Source of the DNA: Armatimonadota bacterium
Lineage (GTDB): Bacteria > Armatimonadota > UBA5829
Assembly (NCBI GenBank): GCA_026415535.1
Contig: JAOAGX010000160.1
Coordinates: 1 to 5,565 of the forward strand
Length of the DNA stretch: 5,565 nt
Reading direction: 5' to 3'
Shown piece after piece: positions 1-5,549 of this stretch. Each line of letters opens with the position of its first letter. Positions within the stretch are counted from its first letter, which is position 1. The translations under genes and the position numbers were made by a program. The notes beneath the pieces are model-generated. The model was not told the origin of the DNA, searched no databases, and saw only the letters and a list, made by a program, of their open reading frames with translations.

Positions 1-10
1 TAAGAGACAG
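1..10 (+). other. Residual Tn5/Nextera mosaic-end adapter, left end
   Basis: TAAGAGACAG is identical to the last ten bases of the Tn5 mosaic end AGATGTGTATAAGAGACAG used in tagmentation libraries. Ten bases alone could be chance, but the opposite end of the window carries 16 bases of the same element in the expected inverted orientation. This is therefore library adapter rather than genomic sequence, and the genuine insert begins near base 11. Confidence 0.9.
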
Positions 11-157
11 GTCCATGTACGAGCGGCACAGTTCGTCTTCTATGTTGATCGGGATGACTTCGCGCCCGACGTTGCTCAAGTGGTCACCTCATTTGGGGGG
101 AGTTTGACGTTCAATATTATAATGCTCAGAACCGTGGGTGGTCAAGATAACGTCTGA
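11..157 (+). CDS. 3' end of an unidentified protein gene (partial)
   Basis: A reading frame is open from the left edge to a TGA at 155-157, leaving 48 codons of genuine sequence. The start lies outside the window, and the first codons of the open frame (2-10) are adapter. The peptide has a strand-helix-strand look: QFVFYVD, then a helix around PDVAQVVTSFGG, then SLTFNIIMLR, ending VGGQDNV. That is compatible with the edge of a small alpha/beta domain, for example an ACT-like ferredoxin fold, but this is only a shape impression and no family is recognised. Because the fragment is short, a chance open frame cannot be excluded. It would be codirectional with the large secreted protein gene downstream, 129 bp away, with a promoter-like sequence in the gap, so cotranscription is not required. 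Confidence 0.5.
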   Translation, partial: VHVRAAQFVFYVDRDDFAPDVAQVVTSFGGSLTFNIIMLRTVGGQDNV

Positions 158-175
158 CTCGGGTAGCAAGAGACC

Positions 176-211
176 TTGACAATTAGACAGGAATAAGGTA
201 CTAAATACTAT
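176..211 (+). promoter_or_regulatory. Putative sigma70-type promoter for the Ig-repeat protein gene
   Basis: A perfect -35 hexamer TTGACA lies at 176-181. At 17-bp spacing it faces only a weak -10, TACTAA (199-204). An alternative is TAGACA (184-189) with 16-bp spacing to TACTAT (206-211), inside an AT-rich stretch at 200-217. Either would leave a leader of roughly 70-80 nt before the ATG at 287. The rest of the 129-bp gap shows no other clear signal. This rests on motif matching only. Confidence 0.4.
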
Positions 212-286
212 ATATTGATGAGTACGTGAGCCGGAACTCTATACGAATCCAGCGGTCAACTTGTCCGACAAATGGGGGGCTAAGAT

Positions 287-3262
287 ATGCACAGATCGAA
301 GAACTTTTTGCTCGCGGTAATCGTGTTGGTGCTTTCTGCACAGACATCTTGTGTTCTGGCGGCGAATTCCGCCCCAATATTGGGCACGGTGACTCCAGCG
401 TCCGGCAATATTACCATAGGTGTGTGGACGAATGTCACCTGTACGTACTCAGACGCGGATGGCCATGCCAACCTGGCAGCCTGTTACTTGCTGATCAACA
501 GCTCAGTCAGCCCAACCGGTGCTGCCTATCTGGTCTACAATGCAAACACGAACAAGTTCTACGTGAAGAACAATGCCGGAACAGATCTGCCGATAGGCGG
601 CGTGACGCCCGGTACGGTCGCCGTTATCGAAAGTGAGAACGTAGCCCTTGATTGCTCAGGCAGCACAGTCACGCGAAGCGGCAACAATGCCACAATCAAA
701 TGGCGAATCAGGCTCAAGTCCACGATGCAGAAGAAAACTTGCGGCCTCTATATGAAAGCAACCGATGACGCTGGAGCGTATGCCGGTTTCACCTCGAAGG
801 GATCGATCTATGCAAACTCGGCTCCAGTAGCTTCGACAGTTTTTCCAAAGTCCGGCACCATGCCATTCAATTCCTGGATGACATTTACGGTCACCTACAC
901 TGATGTCGATGGCGCTACCACAATGCGCACGTGCGAGCTTCTGATCAACAGCCACGTGTCTGATAACGGCGCCGCACATTTCTTGTACGACCGACACATG
1001 AACCTTCTCTATATGAAGAACAACTCAGGTGTCGCGAGCGAGGGCACCGCCCCGGGATCCGCAGTTACACTGGAGACCGAAAACGCAAAGCTGGATTGCG
1101 CGAACACATCCGTCTCAACAAGCGGCAACAACCTAACAGTAGCATTCCGAGTGATGTTCAAAAGCACGATGGCCGCAAAAGTATGCGCGCTCTTTACCCA
1201 AGCCTCAGACGATCGGGGAGCAATCGGACCTTGGGCAAGTAAGGGCGTTATACGCATAAACAGCAATCCCGCAATAGTGAGTGTAACGCCGGCTGTGGGT
1301 AACCATTCGGTCGATACCTGGCGAATCTTCACGTGCGTCTACGCGGACCCGGATGGAGCTGCGAACCTGGCGTGGTGCGGGCTTATGGTCAACAATGCAA
1401 TTGCCAACTCGGGCGCGGCTCAGTTCCTATACAACGAGACCACTAACAAGCTGTACATGAAGAACAACGCCGGTACGCTTACGCCAGTGGACGGTATCGC
1501 TCGTGGCACAGCCTCAACAATAGAAACTGAAAACGCCATACTCGACTGTGCAGGCACAACTGTCGCCAAGAGTGGCAATTATCTCACTATCAAATGGCGG
1601 GTAAAATTTAAATCTACCATGGTCAACAAGTCCTGTAACCTTTACATGAACGCCGCTGACGATCTGAACGGGCGAAGTGACTGGCAATCGAAGGGAACAG
1701 CGAAAATTACTCCGTCACAGCTTGCCTCTTACCTAAATCAGGCCGTTTCCAAGCTCAACCAGGCGATCTGTATGGATCCTTATAACGCCGGCACGGCCAA
1801 GGCCCTGATCCAGCAGGCCAAGGACCTTTTCGCCCAGGCTAAAGCAATCGAAACCAGTGACCCACGAGCGAATTTTGGTTTGGCCATAACAAATGCGGCG
1901 CTCACGGTTCAAAACCTGATAGACAAGTATCATCCTATATTGAGTACGCAGGGCGGGCCATCGGTGCTATCGAACGCAGTCAACAGCCTGGCGTTTCTGA
2001 ATCTGCCGAACGTTCTTAACTCCACCAGCAACACTCTCAACAGCTACGTGACGAGCTATATGAAACCGGCTCAGGCTTTTGTCCTGCATTCGAACGGGGC
2101 CCATCCGCAACTTGTGCTTGATATGCAGAATGACCTGAAGAGCATCGTCCTACCGATGCTCAGGACCGTTTCCTCGTATTTGGATGTGGCAGAACAGGCG
2201 GGATCTTCTTTCGAGTTCATTGTTGGGAGCAGTCCGTCGAGTTGCATCTACTATGTCCTGGATATCGGTGACGTGCGTTTGCTCCACGGAGCTCTCCTAC
2301 TAGCGAGATGGGCACTAGCAATTCCGGCCTCGTACAATCCGTATATAGACAACTTCGAAGGCAATCTTACACTGGAGGACCGGGATTTAGATCACAACGG
2401 AATCCTGACTCGCAACGAGCTGTTGCCTCCTAGCCCCTGTGGAACGCTTGTATCGCCAAGCATTATGACGGCGGCAAAGTCAGACCTAATAAAGGGCGCG
2501 GAAAAACTACATGCGGGCTTGATGGATACGCTGGCTGAAACAAGCGACAACTACGAACTGATCCCATGGCACACACCCGGCTCGGGGACAACACGAGACG
2601 ATCTCGTTCGAATCCTGGACTTTGCACAGCAACTGCGGTTGGCTGCCACGGCCCCAACACCGGTCCAAGGAGAAAATGAGGACGGCGAGCCATTCTCTAT
2701 GATAGTCTATCTCGGAGCATGGAACGACAACCCTCCACCGGATCTGACATTCTTCGTCCCATCCTTCAGAAAGACAGAAAGACCCGCTCCCAATTACGAG
2801 TACTTAGGGATTGGAACAACTGAGTGGTTAGCCCAACCTAAAGATTTACCGGATATTACGCTTGGAGGGCTCTTCCCGAACGGCTGGCCTCAAGCCCCTG
2901 AGGATGAGTTCTCAGATATTGGCTGGGAACCAACCGTTTGTGGCGTAACCACGACCCCAGCTAACCTCGCCACGGGAGTATCGAGAGCGACTAATGTAAC
3001 GGTCACATGGAACAATTCTCACAACGGGTGGCAAACAAGCGGCTACGTTTTCACGGCTGTCTTGGACAGGGAAATCGGGCCCTATGCGTGGCAGCCAGTG
3101 GCTGTTTCGACTACAAAACCGAACTTTAGGCAGGTGATTCTAACGCCAACGAGCACTTTGTCCGCTAACACCTGGCACAGGATCACCGCCAAACTCTATC
3201 ACCCGTCGAATCCGTCGTGGACGAGCTACACTGCAGTTAGGTATTTCCGAACAGGAAACTAG
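287..3262 (+). CDS. Large secreted protein with three Ig-like repeats, an EF-hand loop and a C-terminal Ig-like domain
   Basis: This encodes a 991-residue exported protein of unknown function. Residues 1-26 form a Sec signal peptide: basic MHRSK, a hydrophobic core FLLAVIVLVLSA, and likely cleavage after A25 or A26. C22 is not in a lipobox, since QTSC does not fit. Residues 27-474 are three tandem beta-rich repeats of 148-150 residues, each with an NxxP start, a D-x-DG turn, a YMKNNAG-type strand, an ExENxxLDC motif and an FKSTM-type motif. Residues 477-550 are predicted helical and TPR-like (QAKDLFAQAKAI, DPRANFGLAI). Residues 551-880 are unassigned but contain a canonical EF-hand loop at 700-711 (D700, D702, N704, G705, T708, E711), so calcium binding is likely. 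Residues about 884-991 resemble a bacterial Ig-like (Big_5 or Fn3-like) domain. The start is fixed by an in-frame TAA at 281-283. The only Shine-Dalgarno-like element is a run of six G at 274-279, seven bases upstream, which is unusual. The family architecture suggests a cell-surface or secreted structural or adhesive role, but that is inference. No catalytic motif was seen. The stop abuts the stop of the convergent outer-membrane gene. Confidence 0.93.
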   Translation: MHRSKNFLLAVIVLVLSAQTSCVLAANSAPILGTVTPASGNITIGVWTNVTCTYSDADGHANLAACYLLINSSVSPTGAAYLVYNANTNKFYVKNNAGTDLPIGGVTPGTVAVIESENVALDCSGSTVTRSGNNATIKWRIRLKSTMQKKTCGLYMKATDDAGAYAGFTSKGSIYANSAPVASTVFPKSGTMPFNSWMTFTVTYTDVDGATTMRTCELLINSHVSDNGAAHFLYDRHMNLLYMKNNSGVASEGTAPGSAVTLETENAKLDCANTSVSTSGNNLTVAFRVMFKSTMAAKVCALFTQASDDRGAIGPWASKGVIRINSNPAIVSVTPAVGNHSVDTWRIFTCVYADPDGAANLAWCGLMVNNAIANSGAAQFLYNETTNKLYMKNNAGTLTPVDGIARGTASTIETENAILDCAGTTVAKSGNYLTIKWRVKFKSTMVNKSCNLYMNAADDLNGRSDWQSKGTAKITPSQLASYLNQAVSKLNQAICMDPYNAGTAKALIQQAKDLFAQAKAIETSDPRANFGLAITNAALTVQNLIDKYHPILSTQGGPSVLSNAVNSLAFLNLPNVLNSTSNTLNSYVTSYMKPAQAFVLHSNGAHPQLVLDMQNDLKSIVLPMLRTVSSYLDVAEQAGSSFEFIVGSSPSSCIYYVLDIGDVRLLHGALLLARWALAIPASYNPYIDNFEGNLTLEDRDLDHNGILTRNELLPPSPCGTLVSPSIMTAAKSDLIKGAEKLHAGLMDTLAETSDNYELIPWHTPGSGTTRDDLVRILDFAQQLRLAATAPTPVQGENEDGEPFSMIVYLGAWNDNPPPDLTFFVPSFRKTERPAPNYEYLGIGTTEWLAQPKDLPDITLGGLFPNGWPQAPEDEFSDIGWEPTVCGVTTTPANLATGVSRATNVTVTWNNSHNGWQTSGYVFTAVLDREIGPYAWQPVAVSTTKPNFRQVILTPTSTLSANTWHRITAKLYHPSNPSWTSYTAVRYFRTGN
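365..1708 (+). repeat. Three tandem Ig-like protein repeats within the secreted protein
   Basis: Repeat 1 is residues 27-176 (365-814), repeat 2 is 177-324 (815-1258), and repeat 3 is 325-474 (1259-1708). Landmark strings recur at a constant offset: YVKNNAG / YMKNNSG / YMKNNAG; ESENVALDC / ETENAKLDC / ETENAILDC; RLKSTM / MFKSTM / KFKSTM. Cysteines align at 52/none/350, 66/216/364, 123/271/421 and 152/300/450. The repetition is clear in protein but has drifted in DNA, so this is an old duplication and not a recent or assembly-collapsed repeat. A beta-sandwich fold is inferred from the alternating pattern and the D-x-DG turns. Confidence 0.9.
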
Positions 3263-4693
3263 TCAAAACCCGTAAGCCAAAGTAATTCCAACGCTGGTCC
3301 CTCCGGTGCTTGAGGTCTTCGGCCCGGGGGGACCAGGTTGACTTTTTCGTCTTTCAGACTCTGGAATCAACTGCTCAAGCCGAAGAGACGACGCAAACCG
3401 ACCTCTGCTGTAAACGGCGTGCAATTCTAATCCGTGGATTCGGCGCTTAATAGGCGTCCACTGGTAGCTGCCCCCTGCGCTGACCATGCCAAAAAACATC
3501 CTGCCCACATAATCGCCCTCCAAGGCGGAGTCGATTCTAACGATCTTGTACCGCACACCAACCTGCCACTTCTCGGACATCTGGCGCAGCGCTCCTACGT
3601 GCATAAACCCAACACGCACACCAACGTCGGAGGTAAAGTCAACTAATTCATTGAACGGCTGTAGCTTTAGCCCAAGCTTCTTACCCCGAATGCTCGACCC
3701 TCTTAGCTTCAGGTTGCGTCCGGCCGAAACGTAACCTATTTCCCATACAGAAGTTGGTCTAGTCTTAACACTAATCGACGCTTCGAACCTTGAATAGCCC
3801 GGCCAAGAACGCAGTTTCCCAACACTAGCCCCACCAAACAGGATATGATCGAATGAACTGCCAAAGCTCCAAGAGTAACCGAGTCTTCCCAGCACGCTAT
3901 TACCGAGCCTGCCGACTAGATCGACGTCATACTGCTTAGTCCTCGCGCGGACTGGAAATTCGATTGGGGACGAATCCGAGGTGAACCCAAAGCTCGCATT
4001 ATTCTCGCTGCCACCCATCGCGAAACCAAGCCTGCTTTCCGACCCGAGCAAATAGGCCAACTGAAACTTGGTGCTTGTTTCATTCCAGGAAAACCGTGTG
4101 TCCGACGCCCCAGTAATAACTCCAAAAAGCCGCTGAGGATAAAGCGACCATCCGTGACCATTTACCTCGGACCCAAACCCGCTCAAGCCGATCCTTAGTC
4201 TGCCCAAGCTTCGCCCGACTGCCCAACGATATGAAACTGCGTTCCCCGAAAATCGACCTCCAATCCGAGGATCGTCATAGAATAGATTGGCCTTCGAAGT
4301 ATTTCTAGAAAGCCCGAAGAATGTCTCGCTGGCATCGTTTTTAAGTGGTATAACCAGCGACTCTGTCGCGCCCCTGGTTGTCATCTCGGCGGTGAGCTTG
4401 TTCTCCCTTGTGGTTCGCAAAATGTTCTCTGCGTCGAACTCGACCGCCAATATCGAGAACTCTGGTCTAAACAACGCCGGATCCCGAAGCGCCGATCCCC
4501 GAAACGTCGGAGGTGTCTCTCGGTCCAACGTTGAAATGCGCATCGGCGCGCACTCCAGCAAACCTGCCACAGCCCCATCTGCGCACACTTTACCACTAAA
4601 GCTTGCAAGTATTGCCACTAACCAAATATGGTTCGTGAAAACCACAATTCGTTTTATCGATCTAGCAGCGAATGAGGCAAAATTGGTTCTCAT
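3263..4693 (-). CDS. Predicted outer-membrane beta-barrel protein
   Basis: This encodes a 476-residue protein probably inserted in the outer membrane by the BAM machinery. An N-terminal signal peptide has a long basic n-region (R2, R11, K14, R15), a hydrophobic core around IWLVAILASF, and likely cleavage after VCA at residue 38. From about residue 75 onward the chain alternates polar and hydrophobic residues in short strands separated by Gly/Asn/Ser-rich turns, typical of a barrel. It ends VGITLAYGF: terminal F476 with Y at -3, L at -5, I at -7 and V at -9, the classical C-terminal beta-signal. A Pro/Gly-rich segment near residues 450-463 (SQPGPPGPKTSSTGG) probably forms the last loop. The start is fixed by an in-frame TAA twelve codons upstream (TTA on the plus strand at 4727-4729). 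A GGGTGG at 4706-4701, seven bases before the ATG, serves as ribosome binding site. Substrate and specific family are not recognised. It could be a porin, a transporter-like barrel or a structural barrel. Confidence 0.88.
   Translation of the reverse strand: MRTNFASFAARSIKRIVVFTNHIWLVAILASFSGKVCADGAVAGLLECAPMRISTLDRETPPTFRGSALRDPALFRPEFSILAVEFDAENILRTTRENKLTAEMTTRGATESLVIPLKNDASETFFGLSRNTSKANLFYDDPRIGGRFSGNAVSYRWAVGRSLGRLRIGLSGFGSEVNGHGWSLYPQRLFGVITGASDTRFSWNETSTKFQLAYLLGSESRLGFAMGGSENNASFGFTSDSSPIEFPVRARTKQYDVDLVGRLGNSVLGRLGYSWSFGSSFDHILFGGASVGKLRSWPGYSRFEASISVKTRPTSVWEIGYVSAGRNLKLRGSSIRGKKLGLKLQPFNELVDFTSDVGVRVGFMHVGALRQMSEKWQVGVRYKIVRIDSALEGDYVGRMFFGMVSAGGSYQWTPIKRRIHGLELHAVYSRGRFASSLRLEQLIPESERRKSQPGPPGPKTSSTGGTSVGITLAYGF
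3296..3347 (+). terminator. Hairpin plus T-tract, likely terminator of the Ig-repeat gene, inside the opposing coding sequence
   Basis: GGTCCCTCCGG (3296-3306) pairs with CCGGGGGGACC (3324-3334) to form an 11-bp stem with one G-U wobble and a 17-nt loop. A run of five T follows at 3343-3347, eight bases after the stem. It begins 34 bases after the stop of the plus-strand gene. The spacer between stem and T-run is longer than in ideal intrinsic terminators, so this is a moderate call. The same bases encode the Pro/Gly-rich penultimate loop of the convergent outer-membrane protein. Confidence 0.45.
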
Positions 4694-4700
4694 TGCGTTT

Positions 4701-4706
4701 CCACCC
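4701..4706 (-). promoter_or_regulatory. Ribosome binding site of the outer-membrane protein gene
   Basis: On the minus strand GGGTGG followed by AAACGCA leads into the ATG at 4693, a seven-base spacing. It is one mismatch from GGAGG-type sites. It supports the chosen start, which is the only possible one before the upstream in-frame TAA. Confidence 0.5.
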
Positions 4707-4723
4707 GGTTGGCAATCAGGAAC

Positions 4724-4752
4724 AGATTAACAACATCCTTTAGGATTTTCAA
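4724..4752 (-). promoter_or_regulatory. Putative promoter and overlapping palindrome for the outer-membrane protein gene
   Basis: On the minus strand TTGAAA (4752-4747) and TAATCT (4729-4724) are separated by 17 bp; the -35 matches 5 of 6 and the -10 only 3 of 6. The spacer contains a perfect inverted repeat ATCCT-TT-AGGAT (4735-4746 on the plus strand), a position where a repressor would block transcription. Promoter assignment is weak; the palindrome itself is directly visible. Confidence 0.3.
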
Positions 4753-4845
4753 GCAGTTCTCAGAAAGTCACCAACCTCATCTAAACGTAGTGCACGAGAG
4801 ATAGACAGTTGGATGAGAAGGGTATTTGCCATGTGGCGCCTATCC

Positions 4846-4858
4846 TGGTATAAATACC
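4846..4858. repeat. Short palindrome sharing a 9-mer with a second site downstream
   Basis: GGTAT-AA-ATACC (4847-4858) has two perfect 5-bp arms. Its first nine bases, TGGTATAAA (4846-4854), recur exactly at 4915-4923, 69 bp downstream, within the promoter-like region of the secreted-protein pseudogene. It may be a regulator binding site; this is inference from symmetry only. Confidence 0.35.
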
Positions 4859-4879
4859 TGTTTTTGGCAATTAAGCAAG

Positions 4880-4905
4880 TTTTTTGGGGCATGCCCTTGA
4901 AAAAA
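4880..4905. promoter_or_regulatory. Inverted repeat centred on GGGCATGCCC
   Basis: A perfect 10-bp palindrome GGGCATGCCC (4887-4896) is flanked by TTTTTT (4880-4885) and AAAAAA (4900-4905). The whole element is therefore symmetric apart from a small bulge (one G on the left, TTG on the right). It lies in the middle of the 328-bp divergent intergenic region, just upstream of the promoter-like bases of the plus-strand gene. It could be an operator or enhancer-type site, or a bidirectional terminator-like hairpin; an operator fits the location better because no gene ends here. Confidence 0.4.
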
Positions 4906-4930
4906 GAGCATGGTTGGTATAAACTATGCA
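4897..4930 (+). promoter_or_regulatory. Promoter-like sequence for the PEP-CTERM-type gene (sigma54-like or sigma70-like)
   Basis: TTGGTATAAACTATGCA (4914-4930) keeps the sigma54 hallmark of GG (4916-4917) and GC (4928-4929) separated by ten bases, though several less conserved positions differ from the consensus. The same stretch can be read as sigma70: TTGAAA at 4897-4902 with TAAACT at 4920-4925 (17-bp spacer) or TATAAA at 4918-4923 (15 bp). PEP-CTERM genes in several phyla are reported to have sigma54-type promoters, which makes the first reading attractive but unproven. Confidence 0.35.
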
Positions 4931-4943
4931 TAAGGAATACTGT

Positions 4944-4970
4944 GCCGACCGCGGGATGGGCCGCATCGGC
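4944..4970 (+). promoter_or_regulatory. GC-rich hairpin in the 5' leader of the PEP-CTERM-type gene
   Basis: GCCGA (4944-4948) pairs with TCGGC (4966-4970) and GCGG (4951-4954) pairs with CCGC (4961-4964), with a small internal loop and a GATGGG hexaloop. The element starts about 14 bases after the promoter-like -12/-10 region, so it would lie near the start of the transcript, roughly 50 bases before the start codon. It may stabilise the mRNA or have a regulatory role. It does not match the c-di-GMP (GEMM) riboswitch consensus or another riboswitch I know. Confidence 0.35.
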
Positions 4971-5007
4971 TTGACTGTCGTGTATTCTTAGAACTTCTAG
5001 AACTTTC

Positions 5008-5014
5008 AGGAGGG
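5008..5014 (+). promoter_or_regulatory. Strong Shine-Dalgarno site that fixes the start at 5022
   Basis: AGGAGGG lies seven bases before the ATG at 5022 and is the best ribosome binding site in the window. Just upstream are two copies of TAGAACTT (4989-4996 and 4998-5005) in tandem. The site is strong evidence that the interrupted frame downstream is, or recently was, a real gene. Confidence 0.8.
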
Positions 5015-5021
5015 AAGGATA

Positions 5022-5549
5022 ATGAACAGGCCTACTGCAATCCTGATTTGCTGTCTTCTTATTTGTGGCACGGCAGTCCAGCCAGCTACGTACAAGTTCG
5101 TACCGTATCCATCTGCTGATCTCCAGGATCTGCCTCATGCCTATTAGTACACGTGGGGCATCGAATGGACATTGCCCGCCAACGAGGTTATTACCAGCGC
5201 CAGACTGACTTACAAGAGTATCTGGGATTGGCAGGTTGAGGAAGACCGTCTCTATACCCACCTGCTGAACACAGTTACTGATCCCAACGGCCCCAGAAGG
5301 TCGCCCAATTGGATCCAGAGAACCGAAACCGGTTATCAATATAAGACCATTACAATCAGAGGCACCGACAACCAGAGCGGGGGTGACAATTTCAGCGGAC
5401 AGGGTTATCTGGTTGGCGTTTGGAACGATCCGAAAGGTGGTTCCAACGGTAAATTCGCAATAGACCTGAGCTACGACATTCCCTCGACCTACTTTGGTTG
5501 GATTGCAGACGGTAACTGGGGATTCGGCATCGATCCCGATTGCCACTAC
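5022..5549 (+). pseudogene. PEP-CTERM-type secreted protein gene, interrupted by an in-frame TAG and truncated at the window end
   Basis: The frame from the ATG at 5022 encodes a signal peptide (MNRPTAILICCLLICGTA, cleavage near A18 or A22) and then YKFVPYPSADLQDLPHAY, where a TAG at 5145-5147 (codon 42) stops it. The same frame continues open to the end of genuine sequence at codon 176. The post-stop part is clearly coding-like: YTWGIEWTLP, LYTHLL, and GFGIDPDCHY at 167-176. This pattern, a DL-x-DL-x-H-x(n)-YTWGI opening and a late GFG-x-DPDCHY, matches my recollection of small secreted proteins that usually end in a PEP-CTERM sorting anchor. The anchor itself would lie beyond the window and cannot be checked. 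In relatives a Tyr or similar residue sits near the stop, so TAT or TAC to TAG is a one-base change. It could be a true nonsense mutation, a sequencing error, or (less likely) readthrough. It is divergent from the outer-membrane gene, 328 bp apart. Confidence 0.75.

Noticed and set aside
226..636. A 136-codon plus-strand frame overlapping the start of the Ig-repeat gene.
   Set aside because: It has a GTG start without a ribosome binding site and low-complexity Arg/Cys-rich content. It overlaps the signal peptide and first repeat of a clearly real gene, so it is an out-of-frame shadow.
3244..3258. A TTTCC-GAACA-GGAAA hairpin just before the plus-strand stop, as a minus-strand terminator.
   Set aside because: The stem is only five mostly AT pairs and no T-tract follows it on the minus strand, so it is too weak to call.
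4287..4730. A 147-codon plus-strand frame opposite the outer-membrane gene's 5' end.
   Set aside because: It is an antisense shadow of the barrel gene, which has a signal peptide, a fixed start and a C-terminal beta-signal.
4813..4974. A 53-codon plus-strand frame in the divergent intergenic region, starting MRRVFAMWRL and rich in aromatic and basic residues.
   Set aside because: It has no convincing ribosome binding site, overlaps the palindromes and promoter-like motifs, and ends inside the leader hairpin. It resembles no family I know. A small cationic peptide cannot be fully excluded, but support is too weak to annotate.
4930..5021. A c-di-GMP (GEMM) or other known riboswitch in the leader of the PEP-CTERM-type gene.
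   Set aside because: The leader has a good hairpin but lacks the conserved GEMM sequence blocks and the tetraloop-receptor arrangement; no other known riboswitch consensus was recognised.
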